Shown in pieces: positions 50,741 to 62,647 of a stretch of 64,000 bases of DNA (within the stretch, counting starts at the first letter, position 1; each line of letters starts with the position of its first letter). The notes under the pieces are model-generated. The model ran no database searches. It worked only from the letters and a program-made list of their open reading frames with translations, and was not told the origin of the DNA. The stretch spans positions 17,156,269-17,220,268 of the forward strand of contig CAXIPT010000001.1 of NCBI GenBank assembly GCA_964030475.1. Direction: 5' to 3'. The position numbers and the translations under genes were made by a program. Source of the DNA: Tethya wilhelma (Eukaryota; Porifera; Demospongiae; Tethyida; Tethyidae).

Positions 50741-51698
50741 CTTTCAGTCGTGAGAGTCTGGTATCCATGGTGACTAGAGCTCTGGAGGAGAGTGACGTGC
50801 TCATCACCACTGGTGGAGTGTCAATGGGAGAAAAGGTATATTAATCATACTGCATGGCCATCACTATAGTTTTTTTTTAACTGTAGTCACAATTACCATT
50901 GCTATTTCACTTGTGATTAATTGTAGGATCTTCTGAAGCCAGTCTTGGAACAGGATTTCAATGGAAAGATACATTTTGGGAGAGTTTTCATGAAACCAGG
51001 GTATGTGAATGAATTACTGAGCATGGATACCTTTGTCATGAAATGTAGGGGCAATATGTGTTATGGTTTGTATTCGTCTGTCTCTAGCAAACCAACAACA
51101 TTCGCTACCATTGAAAGAGAAGGCAAAACAAAGCTAGTGTTCTCTCTCCCAGGTATACATGTCACAATGATAGGACGGTAATTCTTTTGCTTATTGGTTG
51201 ATTTACTGTATGCTCCATTCATTAGGAAACCCAGTGTCTGCTACAGTCACTTTCTACCTGTTTGTTGTGCCAGCTCTACGCAAGATATCAGGCTGGTCTC
51301 ACCCAAATCTCACAACTATCCCAGCTAAGGTAAGACAACATAATTATGCCATTCATGGATGCCCTTCTATTAACAACAGCTGATCTGTGTATAATCATGC
51401 CATGCAGTAAATTTGAAACAATCTTGTTTTTTTTTGTTTTTATTTTTGTTTTTGTGTGTGTGTATAGCTCTCATCTTTGGTGACCCTTGACCCTCGGCCA
51501 GAGTACCACCGTGTGAGCCTGGTGTGGCGCCATGGTGACACTGTGCCCACTGCCACTAGCACCGGGGGACAGTGCAGTAGTAGGATGCTGAGCATGAGGA
51601 GTGCCAACGCTCTCTTGGTCCTTCCTCCAAAGACAGAGCAACAGTCAGTGCTACCAGCAGGAGCACTAGTGCAGGCCATGCTCATTGGAGCACTCTAA
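46871..51698 (+). CDS. GPHN: Gephyrin: molybdenum cofactor synthesis, MogA/MoaB-like and MoeA-like domains
   Basis: Adenylylates molybdopterin (G domain) and inserts molybdate (E domain); in neurons it also scaffolds glycine/GABA-A receptors. Model: 46871-46901, 46962-47040, 47107-47170, 47230-47417, 47490-47556, 47631-47673, 47748-47858, 47914-48048, 48140-48232, 48289-48344, then one set of E-domain exons (48418-49740 or 49998-51329), then 51468-51698; 627 codons. Seen: '[15 protein letters not shown]', 'P-G-S-K-K', '[11 protein letters not shown]', '[18 protein letters not shown]', '[10 protein letters not shown]' and 'L-P-G-N-P-V-S-A'. The linker between domains is short (~45 residues, His-rich '[10 protein letters not shown]'), versus the long C domain of vertebrates. 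The E exons are duplicated; see separate entry. Confidence 0.92.
48360..51510. repeat. Tandem duplication of gephyrin E-domain exons
   Basis: Copy 1 spans about 48383-49919 and copy 2 about 49960-51508, including introns, with scattered SNPs and small indels (for example G-A-D-A versus G-A-N-A in the conserved motif, R-A-L-K-E versus R-A-L-E-E). Copy 1 exons: 48418-48537, 48610-48822, 48942-49063, 49160-49247, 49340-49413, 49499-49563, 49637-49740. Copy 2: 49998-50117, 50190-50402, 50522-50643, 50748-50835, 50927-51000, 51088-51152, 51226-51329. Copy 1's last exon (49886-) is cut after 'cggccaga' by a GA run (49920-49953) leading straight into copy 2's intron. The level of difference looks allelic. 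Confidence 0.85.
49919..49953. repeat. GA microsatellite at gephyrin duplication junction
   Basis: About 34 bp of (GA)n fusing exon sequence 'cggccaga' to intron sequence 'ctgttaat'. Both parental sequences carry short GA runs at this point (51500 and 48347), so the join could be a repeat-mediated recombination or a misassembly. Confidence 0.85.
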
Positions 51699-52052
51699 TA
51701 GGGTACGGTGTAGTCTATCAAGTTGCGGCATTTTTTTTTAGTTTGATGACTACAAGCATGTGATGTACGTGTGTATGATAACTTTTGTAAAGATTTCAAA
51801 CTTGTCATTGAAACAATTGATCAGTATAAATAGTGCAAATGAAACACACAGTCGTACAAGATATGATGAATGAACAAAAAAGATTGCTAGTCTGATATTT
51901 ACATGTGTAGTGTAGCAGAACAAAAAATTGAACTTTGTTGTGTAATTGGAGACATCTCCTTTGCTTCTTGTGTTGCATACAATGATCAACGTGATCACAA
52001 TTCAAGTACATATAAACTTGTGTAAATACAAAATGAAATAGGAATTGAGACA
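51699..52052. other. Convergent 3' flanks of gephyrin and CDC20
   Basis: Gephyrin ends at 51698 (+) and CDC20 ends at 52053 (-). The 354 bp between are AT-rich with no supported gene. Confidence 0.6.
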
Positions 52053-54207
52053 TCATCTAATGTATCTCGCCAGCCCCAACTTGGGTGAGTCACTTCCCCC
52101 GACATTCTCACAATTATTGCTCCCACTCTTCTCAAAACAGTTCCAAAACCTCAGTGTCTCATCGGCAGCTGCACTGGCCACTGTCCGACCGTCGGGACTC
52201 AATGCAATGTGCAGTATCCTATCTTCGTGTCCCTTCAGCTCAGCGATGGAGGAGAGAGAGGTGGCCCCGCTGGAACGATCCATCAGCCACAATGAGAGAC
52301 TATTGGAGGGTTGGCCATGAGAGGAGAGGAGCTCTTGGTGGGTGTGGGACCAGACGAGGCCACTGACTTGTGATCCCACGTCCTTCTTGCACTCCATGGT
52401 CCCATTGCTGATGTTCCACAGACAGATGGTCTTATCGGCCGTCCCTCCTCCACTGGCCAAGAGGCTTGGTTGCCATGGACACCACGACAGGGCCTAGATA
52501 TTGTACAGTACACAATTTTATTACAATGGCTAGTTCTAATTAATGCCCACCATAGTAAATAACTTGCTAATGGGCATCGGCAATGCATTGTTCTAATTAA
52601 TGCCCACCAGTTAGTTAACTACAGTATGCACCACAGTATACAGTATCCCCCCATACCTTGACAGCAGCTGTGTGTTCCTTGAGAGTGAGTGTAGGAGCAG
52701 CCCAAGGTGTCCTACTATAGCTGTCCCAGATGTTGATGACATTATCGTTGCCTCCACTGGCCAGGTACCTTCCGTTGGGGGACCACTTGAGACCACAGAC
52801 GTCCATGGTGTGAGCCTTGAGGGTGGCCATGTGGAAGTGGGCCAGACGAGGGTCGTAGTTGTGGATGGCACCGTGCTGGGAGCCACTGCTGAGGAGGTTG
52901 GTCTTGCTGTTCCAGGAGAGGGAGTCCACCTGAGACTGGTGGCTTCTCATTCGACGGACCATCTTCTCTGCATTCACATCCCACAACTGCAATTGTCAAC
53001 ACACACATACACACATTGAGAGAGGGGTTATTTGACTGATGTCCTTATGTATAAATGGAGAGGGTTGCTTGTCGTAATTCTTAACATGCCAGTGATTGGC
53101 TATAGAGCGGGTGCAATTGCGTAAAATGAGTCACTTCTGTATGGCAAAAATAACTATTTCCAGTATCACTTTAAAATACTTCTGGTTTTGATGACATTGA
53201 TTGCACCCGCTCTATATACTATCTTTCTTGTCTATATACACATGTTAGCAATCTCTAGTGTATATAGAGTCATTAGTAGGATGAATAAAGCGTGATAACT
53301 CTTAACAGGTTTGAATTTATTCACACCTAATTACACTCATCAATCACAAGCACAACAAACACCCTCACCTGTATTTCAGCATCGCTGCATCCAACTGCTA
53401 GATACTTGCCACTCGTGTTCCACTGTAGAGAGGACACATACAGCTGCTCTGAGTCCATGTCACACAGATGGTTGATGCCTCCATTCTCAGTGTCCAACAC
53501 ATACACAGCATTTCCCAGAGCTATGGCCAAATGGCCACCCTTACTCCAGTCCAATACATTGAGATCTGTACAACAATAGGTATTGTTGGTATAATAAATT
53601 ACTGTTTAACACTGAAGACTGTGTAGCATTTAAAGTGGCTTTACAGTAGTCGTTGATCAGGTTTGGAGCATCAAGCACTTTGTCTGCTGCTTTGGGAAGC
53701 TTTCGTCGTTTCTTCTTTCTGAGTGAGCTAGATGTGGGGGTTTTGTAAGGACTCCAGTACTCATCTGAAACAGAGAGCAGCAAAAATTAAGTTTACACCG
53801 ATTTGAATTGAAGTCTACTTACATTTTCCAGGTGTTGAGTTAGCTGAGGTGCTACCATTTGTGATTGATTGTGCTTGATTGAAGGAGAGAATCCGGCTGT
53901 TTGAGTTGTGTCCTTTCAAAGCTAAAAGTCGGTCGGTGATGATTCTCTCGTCTGTCGTTGTCTGAGAGGTTGGTGGCGAATTTTCTCCTTTGCTTGCTAC
54001 TTTGTACCTTGAAAACTCAATGTCTGTCGCTGCTCTGTTCGGTATGAATCGATCTCCTGGTGTCTTCCCCGAGTTAGCTCTCCTGCTGGGGGTCAGATTT
54101 GCCCTTGGCGTCCTGGATCTTGTTGATCTACAGGGAGTTGTACTGAGGTGTTGCCTGGAGGGTGTACGTGTCGTAAAAGAGCCCGAGGGTTTCGTCAAAG
54201 AACTCAT
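52053..54207 (-). CDS. CDC20: CDC20/Fizzy, WD40 activator of the anaphase-promoting complex
   Basis: Complement of join 52053-52493, 52657-52986, 53369-53565, 53645-53764 and 53823-54207; 490 residues, typical length. It recruits APC/C substrates at metaphase-anaphase and is the spindle-checkpoint target. Seen: an N-terminal basic Ser/Thr region, a C-box 'D-R-F-I-P-N-R' (~residue 50), a Lys/Arg-rich linker before the propeller, WD40 blades with 'L-A-V-G-C-S-D-A-E-I-Q-L-W-D', 'V-C-G-L-K-W-S-P-N-G-R-Y-L-A-S-G-G-N-D' and 'D-K-T-I-C-L-W-N', and the C-terminal I-R tail that docks on APC3. The vertebrate KEN box after the C-box is S-K-G-E-N-S here. C-box context and position favour CDC20 over CDH1/FZR1. 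Confidence 0.92.
53101..53216. mobile_element. 116-bp MITE-like element, 17-bp perfect terminal inverted repeats
   Basis: 'tatagagcgggtgcaat' at 53101-53117 and its exact reverse complement at 53200-53216, in the CDC20 intron 52987-53368. A related interior ('aaaatgagtcacttctgt') occurs at 57468-57487 in the DHTKD1 first intron, so at least one more family member is in this window. Confidence 0.75.
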
Positions 54208-54467
54208 GGTTGTTTGCTGTTATAATGCTCTGAGAAATTTGAATGCGTTGACTTGGCAACGTGTCAAAGCTAGCAGCGCATGCGCATGCGCATACTAGTA
54301 CGTCACGCCCGTATATTTTCCGCGTACAACAGGTAAACGTAGCATAGGTTATTCCCCTTGCTGTTTGCTGTGCTGCAATAGATTTATACATGGCATGGTG
54401 CAGGACAAGTTCAAGTTGTTATTTCTCAGCTTCAAATTTTTATCTTAGACTTGATAATATTTATACT
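54208..54467. promoter_or_regulatory. Divergent promoter of CDC20 and an unrecognised ORF, with NRF-1-type palindrome
   Basis: 'gcgcatgcgcatgcgc' at 54277-54292 is two overlapping copies of the NRF-1 core GCGCATGCGC, about 70 bp upstream of the CDC20 ATG. It is followed by 'tacgtcacg' (about 54299-54307), a CRE-like half site. The layout is a CpG-containing, TATA-less divergent promoter. Confidence 0.55.
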
Positions 54468-54782
54468 ATGGCTGACAGGCATCATTTGACAGAGGTGGAT
54501 GCTCAAGACATTCCAATCGATTCATTGAATGCTCCAAATGTGCCACAGAGAGAGATCAACCCCCAAGCTCCATCAAGACTAGTAACTGGCTACTATACAA
54601 ATTCAATACAACTTACACAAGAGGAACAATTTTATCAACAAATTCAAATTCAAGTTCAAGTTAATGTTGTAGATGTAAGGCATCGTCAAGATTCTCAGTG
54701 TGTGCCTGTGCAAGAGACCAACTATGGATCATCAGGTGTGATGACATTTAATGGAATTAATGTAGACATCAACCGTTACTGA
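54468..54782 (+). CDS. Unrecognised single-exon protein, ~104 residues
   Basis: Start chosen at ATG 54468 (M-A-D-R-H-H-L-T-E-V-D-A-Q-D); an in-frame ATG at 54390 would add 26 residues and is possible. The product is polar, Gln/Asn/Val-rich, without signal peptide or membrane helix, with a repetitive 'Q-I-Q-I-Q-V-Q-V-N-V' beta-prone stretch. It ends ...N-V-D-I-N-R-Y, and AATAAA follows at 54829. I do not recognise the family. Gene status is supported by length, the polyadenylation signal and its position opposite CDC20, nothing more. Confidence 0.5.
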   Translation: MADRHHLTEVDAQDIPIDSLNAPNVPQREINPQAPSRLVTGYYTNSIQLTQEEQFYQQIQIQVQVNVVDVRHRQDSQCVPVQETNYGSSGVMTFNGINVDINRY

Positions 54783-55013
54783 GGAATAATGTAACAATTT
54801 CTGTAAATTTGTTTGGGTCATGGTGGTGAATAAATATTTAATAATATATTAAATTTCTAATGCATGCAAGTGCAGGTGACTTTCATCCCAAATCTGACTT
54901 TAATTTGCACTCCGCCCTTTTCTCACCGGGGTGTGCGTGGGCGGAGCAAATGTGAGGGGCCGGCCGGGGGTCCAGGCTCTCACCTTTGACCTTACGTTTG
55001 CCTCGGACTGAGT

Positions 55014-55362
55014 ATGAGCAAGACTAAGCATAAGTTGTCCTTGTCAAGCAGCATCACTGGAGGTAGAGATGATGCCAGCGTACAGACATCTATAGAAATC
55101 AATACTAATGGCAGAGACCACCTATCAGAACTCTCCACTCAATTGCGTGACCTCCAGAGCGAGGTGAACAGAGTCCTGAGTGAGCTCGTGGACAAGGAGA
55201 AGGCTGTTACATCAGATCGCAGCCGAGTTAGGACAGTTGATGAGGAGTCAGGTAAAATTATGTGCTTAAGTAATATGGTGAACTAAATCAATATGCTGTT
55301 GTGTTTCAGATGATGAGGAGAATGATGACACAACAGAAACTAAACGACCCAGAATATGTTAG
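55014..55362 (+). CDS. GON7-like small acidic protein (putative KEOPS subunit)
   Basis: Join 55014-55251 and 55310-55362; 96 residues. A Ser-rich start, then an amphipathic segment 'L-S-T-Q-L-R-D-L-Q-S-E-V-N-R-V-L-S-E-L-V', then an acidic tail ('D-D-E-E-N-D-D-T-T-E-T') and a basic end K-R-P-R-I-C. Human GON7, the small disordered subunit of the tRNA t6A-synthesising KEOPS complex, has the same length, helix-then-acidic-tail layout and a K-R-P-K end. The match is by architecture and a few residues only. Its 3' end lies 97 bp from the convergent PSMA6 stop. Confidence 0.45.
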
Positions 55363-55458
55363 ATTTGTGACTACCTCGTTAGATCATGGCTTGAGTTAAA
55401 TTTTATCAAGATATATGAGAATGAGTGCTAATAAAGTACATGTACATGTATCGCTAAG

Positions 55459-56917
<1,459 letters not shown>

Positions 56918-58137
56918 ATGTCCAGGCAGCTAACCGGCATCAGGCTACAGGTATTGAGGAGATGCTATCATACTCGGCACTGTTTTGGACACAAGTACAC
57001 CCACTACAACGATGGGACTGAGTCATGTAAGAACAAGGATGCAACTCACTGCCACTGCATGAAAGCATAGATAATTATAATTATAACAGGGCTATGATGA
57101 TAGTTTGTTCACCTGACACCTTGAAACTATTCAATATCTCTCTCCAGGATTCCAGGCATGATTATATACACTACATAGTCTATAATATCTATGCTTCAGT
57201 TCTATAAAATATTTTCTTCCTTTTGTGAGCAAAATAAACCTGCACATATATACCTTTCTTTTGATTACCAGTCAAACAGTTTCAGTAGTAGAGCTGTTTT
57301 GTTCCTAAAGCCACAAAAACTTGTAGCTAAAAACAAAGTGAAACCACCACTCCTACTAGTCTCGCGTAGCCAGCCCCTCTCTAATATTCGCGGAGCGTGT
57401 GTGCGGAGCGAAGACTACACTCCTACTACTATTGTCAGGTGAACACACAAATAGAGCACTTGCAGTTACGGAAAATGAGTCACTTCTGTTTGGAAAAAAT
57501 GTACAAAGCTACTGCTAGAATTTCTCAAGCAAGTAAAATTTCCTCATGTTTGACTTAAGCATGCCTATTCTTATTATTGTGGACATCCTGATATCCGGAA
57601 CATTTTGGACAATGTCCAGAAATAATTTGTTTGCTGATCTCAGTCATCTCACTGACTGTTGAAATTACTTTATTTGTGCTACCTAACACACATTCTCTTA
57701 TACCTCTCCTACCACATCTCCCATCACAGCACCCATTCCCAACGAGTGGATTGTGAATCGCTTCAATGAGGCTAACCTTTGGCGTCTGGCTGTGGCCTAC
57801 CAGCAACATGGTCACCTCAAGGCTCAGCTCGACCCCTTGGGACTCAAATCTCCCATCACTCCTTACCCCCTCACATTGGGGGCGGTTGGCTTCAACAAGG
57901 AGGATGAGAACAGAGTGTTCAAGACAGACGGAATATTGTTTGCTCTTAAAAAATCAGAGGCAAATTTGAAAGAGATAAAGTCATATCTGGAGGAGATGTA
58001 CTGTGGGACGTTGGCTGTTGAAACAGCCAGCATGAGAGTGAGTGGCCAAATTACTCACTTTTTGTATGGCTTAACTCTTTATTTATGTCTGCATATTTTG
58101 AACTCATTTAATTAATGAATCCACCCACACCCACACA

Positions 58138-58202
<65 letters not shown>

Positions 58203-61200
58203 TATATAGGTTGAAGAAGAAAGGGAGTGGTTAGTGAGACAGTTTGAGTTGACCAGACACACCGAGCTGACTCCAGAGAGGAAGCAGAGACTGGCTGGAC
58301 TGCTCATAAAGTCTCAAACATTGGATAACTTCATGGCAAAGAAGTTCAGCACAGTGAAGAGATATGGTGCTGAAGGTGGTGAAAGTCTGATGGCCTTTTT
58401 CGATGAAGTCTTACACAAAAGCAATAGCGGTTTGTGTCTGCAGAGAAATACTTATTACAAGGATTGAACTGTGTGATTTGTGATTGCTGTAGGACATTTG
58501 ACTGATATTGTGTTGGGCATGACTCACAGAGGAAGGCTCAACCTGTTAGTGGGTCTATTGAAATACTCACACCAGGCTCTCTTTCACAAAGTATGCATCA
58601 TATTGCTTGTGAACAGATTCCCTTTATTGACTGTACTGTTCTATTTGTGTAGTTGAGAGGAAATTGTGAATATTCTGACCAAGAACCAGGCACTGGTGAT
58701 ATGCTCTCTCACCTTGGTATGTGTACAGGATTTATGCAACATGATCCTTTTTATAAGTGTGTGTGTTTCGTGTTTTAGGCTCTTCTGTTGATATTGATGT
58801 CAACAACAGTGGTCACAGTGTCCACCTCACCATGATCCGCAACCCCTCTCATTTGGAGCTCATCAATCCCGTCGTCCTCGGTAAAGCGCGTGCCCGTCAG
58901 CTCTCCAGACATCAAGGTCCCTACAAGACTGGGCCAGTTCCAGAAACAATCACCCCACCTAGCAAGGTGCTCAGTCTCCAGGTGCATGGAGATGCCTCCT
59001 TTGCTGCTCAAGGTGTTGTCATGGAGTGCCTGGCGCTGGCCAACCTCCCTCACTTTGATGTTGGTGGGACGGTACACTTTGTCACGAACAACCAGTTGGG
59101 GTTCACCACGGGAGAGGATCACGGCCGCTCCTCCTACCACTGCAGCGACGTGGCCAAGATGATCGGAGCTCCTGTGATACACGTCAATGGAGATCATCCT
59201 GAGGTATGTTCACACACACACATATAAAAGATTTCTAATTCTCAATTTTTTTTTCAAAATTAAAACTATGGCCAAACAACTAATCTCCTCTTGCTCTTCT
59301 TCTTTAAGGAACTGTGTCACTATAATAATATATGAGCGCTGTTTTTGTTACCAAAAATAAAATGTGTGACATTTTTGGACATTTTTTGTTGACAAACACG
59401 TAATACACGTATGTGCACGAGCTAGTATCCAGAACGTGGTACCCAGATCACACTAGAAACAAAACAAAAAATGTCACAAAGGTCATACAACGTCATAAAA
59501 CATCAAATTTTTAGTAACGAATATATACAGAGACACAGTTTTCCTTTAATGGTATCTCCTTTTGTCAACTGTCTCTTGGTTCATTGATGCACTAGGAGGT
59601 GGTAAGAGCTGCCAGCATAGCTATGGACTACTGGCTACGTTACCAGAAGGACATTGTGGTGAATATGGTATGCTTTAGGAAATGGTAAGCTCACCCAATT
59701 GAAGCAGCAGCAGTGTTGTTGGTGGTATATTGGTATATCATTGTATATATGCAGGGGTCATAATGAATTAGACAACCCTTCCCTGACCCAACCGATAATG
59801 TATGATGTAATCAATTCCCGGAGAAGTGTTCCTGATAAATACCTGGAGGTATGGTATGTTAGCACTTAAAACTTTTCCAGGATTTATATTCTAATTTGGA
59901 CTAGGGACTAGTAATGGCATTTCTGGACAGTCGTGGATGTGATATTGCACTTTGTCGACAGTTGAAGCTGTTATACCAACCTGGTGTTACCCTTTTCCCT
60001 CTTTCTCACTCTCTTTCGATCCTCCACAGGATTCAGGCATGGCAGCTGCCTCAGATTTATCCACCGAGTATTATGATCACCTCAACAAGAAGCTAACAGA
60101 ATCTTCCAACTACCAACCACCTGTTAGTGTCAGCTATATAACTATACCCCTATACCCCTGTGCACTGTTTAGTTGTTGATTATGGTATGGCCATCGTGAC
60201 CTGTGCTATGTTCATAACGTTACTCTAGATGAGTTCCCTCCAGAACCAATGGAGTGGAATGACCTTTGCCACAGACTTACTGACACAGTGGGACACTGGT
60301 GAGCAACCTGTGTACACTCTTTGTGCTTTATCTCAGTAGTGAACACTTGCCATCTTCAGTTATTTAGTTTGACGGCCCCTTTTGTTTGTCTTGTGTCCAG
60401 GATGCCCTGTGGACTTGCTAAAATTTGTTGGAGCCACATCCGTCAAAGTTCCAGAGGAACTAGTAAGTGGATACATAGTATTTGGATGTTGGTGTGCATC
60501 AATTAGATGTATTATGTAGCACATTGTCATTGTTGCTTATACCAATAGGTGGTTCACGATCGACTGAAGAAGAGTTATATTGCTGCAAGATTAAAGAACC
60601 TGGAAGAAGGCACCAAGATAGACTGGAGTACAGCTGAAGCTCTGGCAATAGGAACACTGCTACATCAAGGTATAATAATAATAATACATTTAGTACATAT
60701 GTATAGCTATGGTACTAGTGTTGTGATTGTACAGGGTTCAATGTTCGCCTGAGTGGACAGGACGTGGGAAGGGGTACATTCAGTCATCGACACGCCATGA
60801 TCGTGTGCCAAGAATCAGACTCGGCCTTCATTCCTCTCAATCACCTCTCACCAGATCAATCAACATTCCTTGAGGTAAGAAACATGCAGTGGAAATAAAA
60901 ATTTATTGATTTGTGTAGAGAAAAAATTCAAAAATATGCCATTTCTTTTGCTATTTATAATAATTATGATATTTCTCTTCCACTGTCTCTAGGTGGCCAA
61001 CAGTCCTCTCAGCGAAGAAGCTGTGGTGGGATTCGAGTACGGGTTCACTATTGAGAGTCCCCAGCACCTGGTCATCTGGGAGGCACAGTTTGGTGACTTT
61101 GCCGATGGAGCTCAAGCCGTCTTGGACACATTCGTATCGTGTGGTGAGGCCAAGTGGCTGCTTCAGAGTGGTCTTGTGGTGTCCCTCCCTCATGGCTACG

Positions 61201-61732
61201 ATGGTGTGGGGTCCGACCACTCCTCCTGTAGAGTGGAGAGGTTCCTTCAGATGTGTGACAGCAAGGAGGGTGGGCCGGATGGGGACAGTGTCAACATGCA
61301 CGTGGTTCATCCCACCACCCCTGCTCAGTACTATCATGTGCTGAGAAGACAAGTATGTGAAATACAGATAGTGTGCGCTTAATGGGAGCATGTGAATTGA
61401 AATTATTTTCATTTCTCTCTCTCTCTCTTACACACACCTCACACACGCACACACACAAGATGATACGAAACTTTAGAAAACCTCTGATAATTCAATCTCC
61501 TAAAATATTGCTCCGATCTCCAGTGAGTAGAATTACCATTTTAGATTATCTCAGAGTGTGTACTGAAACTTGTTTTCTAATTAATTCATTCCCAGGAAGC
61601 CGTGTCCAACCTTGACGAAATGTCTCCTGGTACCACATTCAAGCCAGTTCTAGGAGACAGCTGGGCAAACCCTTCTGAGTAAGGACAGTGTGCATGTGTG
61701 TGCATCCCATCATACTTGTGAACATTATGTTT

Positions 61733-61767
<35 letters not shown>

Positions 61768-62361
61768 ACAGTGTGAGTCGTGTGATGTTCTGCTCTGGGA
61801 AGCACTTCTATTTCCTGGACAAATATCGTAAGGAAAATGGAAGAAAGGACATTGCACTCGTCCGGTTAGAGGTATGATGTGGTCCATTTCACCTTGATGT
61901 TTGTTCCTGTAAAGTAAAGTAAATACTAGTTCACTGCTGGCTATATTTTCTCAGCTGCTGTGTCTATTTCCAGCAGCCTACATTCACCAGGAACTGAGGA
62001 AATACAGCAAGGCTAAAGGTGAGGAATTGTTTCATTGTGGTGACAGGTTTGTAGGCTAACTGTTGAATTCTGTTACTGAATAAATACGTCCTGTTGTGAT
62101 GTATAGAGTTTATTTGGAACCAGGAAGAACCTGAAAACATGGGCCCATGGACGTTTGTGAGTCCAAGGTTTGCAAGGCAGTTGGGATGTCACGTGAGTTG
62201 TAATATTATAACTATAGATCAAGGTAAATTGTGTCTGTGTGGTGTGACTGTTGCAGCTGTCCCTGGTGAGTCGTAAGCCCTATGCTAGCGGTGCCTCTGG
62301 TGTTTCAAAGGTACACCAGGAAGAAGTCCAGCAGCTGCTTACAGACACATTCAAGCAATAA
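56918..62361 (+). CDS. DHTKD1: 2-oxoadipate dehydrogenase E1 (DHTKD1), mitochondrial
   Basis: Thiamine-diphosphate E1 that decarboxylates 2-oxoadipate in lysine/tryptophan breakdown. Twenty exons: 56918-57026, 57730-58037, 58210-58429, 58493-58590, 58653-58716, 58779-59203, 59596-59684, 59755-59848, 60030-60122, 60229-60298, 60401-60462, 60549-60669, 60735-60874, 60993-61352, 61460-61522, 61596-61678, 61772-61871, 61955-62018, 62107-62192, 62257-62361; 917 residues, close to the human 919. The ATG has a perfect Kozak context and a basic, Arg/His-rich presequence. Seen: 'T-V-K-R-Y-G-A-E-G', 'M-T-H-R-G-R-L-N', '[10 protein letters not shown]', 'N-N-Q-L-G-F-T-T', 'W-G-H-N-E-L-D', '[15 protein letters not shown]' and 'E-A-Q-F-G-D-F'. 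The 'E-A-K-W-L-L-Q-S-G' and 'H-P-T-T-P-A-Q-Y' blocks match DHTKD1 rather than OGDH. One donor (58430, gtttgt) is atypical. Confidence 0.95.
57027..57729. other. DHTKD1 first intron
   Basis: 703 bp. Contains a stretch at 57450-57500 related to the MITE at 53101-53216. No coding signal: the frame running past the donor at 57027 to 57070 is read-through. Confidence 0.6.
58130..58200. repeat. CA microsatellite
   Basis: (CA)n of ~70 bp in the DHTKD1 intron 58038-58209, ending about 9 bp before the acceptor. Confidence 0.95.
59303..59549. mobile_element. ~245-bp MITE-like element with ~28-bp inverted ends
   Basis: Left 'ttaaggaactgtgtcactat' and right 'agagacacagttttccttta' are imperfect reverse complements. 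Internal 'ttgttacc.aaaaat' and 'atttttagtaac' also pair. It lies in the DHTKD1 intron 59204-59595, which is the longest after the first. No coding capacity. Confidence 0.7.
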
Positions 62362-62647
62362 TTTAATGAGCAATAATTTAATGAGAACAATTATAACACT
62401 CAATAATTAATTTGATATAGCTGAAATAAATGTACTTTTTATAATTATTGCAGTTATTGCTATATAAAATGTCCATTATGCGCATGCTCGAACCGGCCGT
62501 ATTCATCACGCGCGCGCGCGCGCCCACAGCTTCCGGTTTCATAATTATAACCACTGTAGCTGTTATTGAACAGAAGTGTAATGTCTGCCAGCATTTATTC
62601 ATTTTGCCCTCAGATTCTTAAGACTCTCAATTCACCAGGCTAGCAAG
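62362..62647. promoter_or_regulatory. DHTKD1 3' flank and ATP6V1D promoter
   Basis: AATAAA at 62425-62430 is a likely DHTKD1 polyadenylation signal. A CG-dinucleotide run (62509-62522) and a 'tgcgcatgc' NRF-1-like half site (~62477-62485) precede the ATP6V1D start codon. The start itself lies in 'caagatggcggc' (62644-62655), a match to the YY1 consensus that overlaps the initiation codon in many animal housekeeping genes. Confidence 0.5.

Noticed and set aside
52053..54207. CDH1/FZR1 as identity
   Set aside because: C-box surroundings and its position after a long basic N-terminus follow CDC20.
58775..59197. 140-codon minus-strand ORF, and 61-residue-plus antisense frames at 60951-61412
   Set aside because: Antisense of well-conserved DHTKD1 exons.
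57730..62361. Oxoglutarate dehydrogenase (OGDH) as identity
   Set aside because: Length (917), the short N-terminus and several blocks match the DHTKD1 branch instead.
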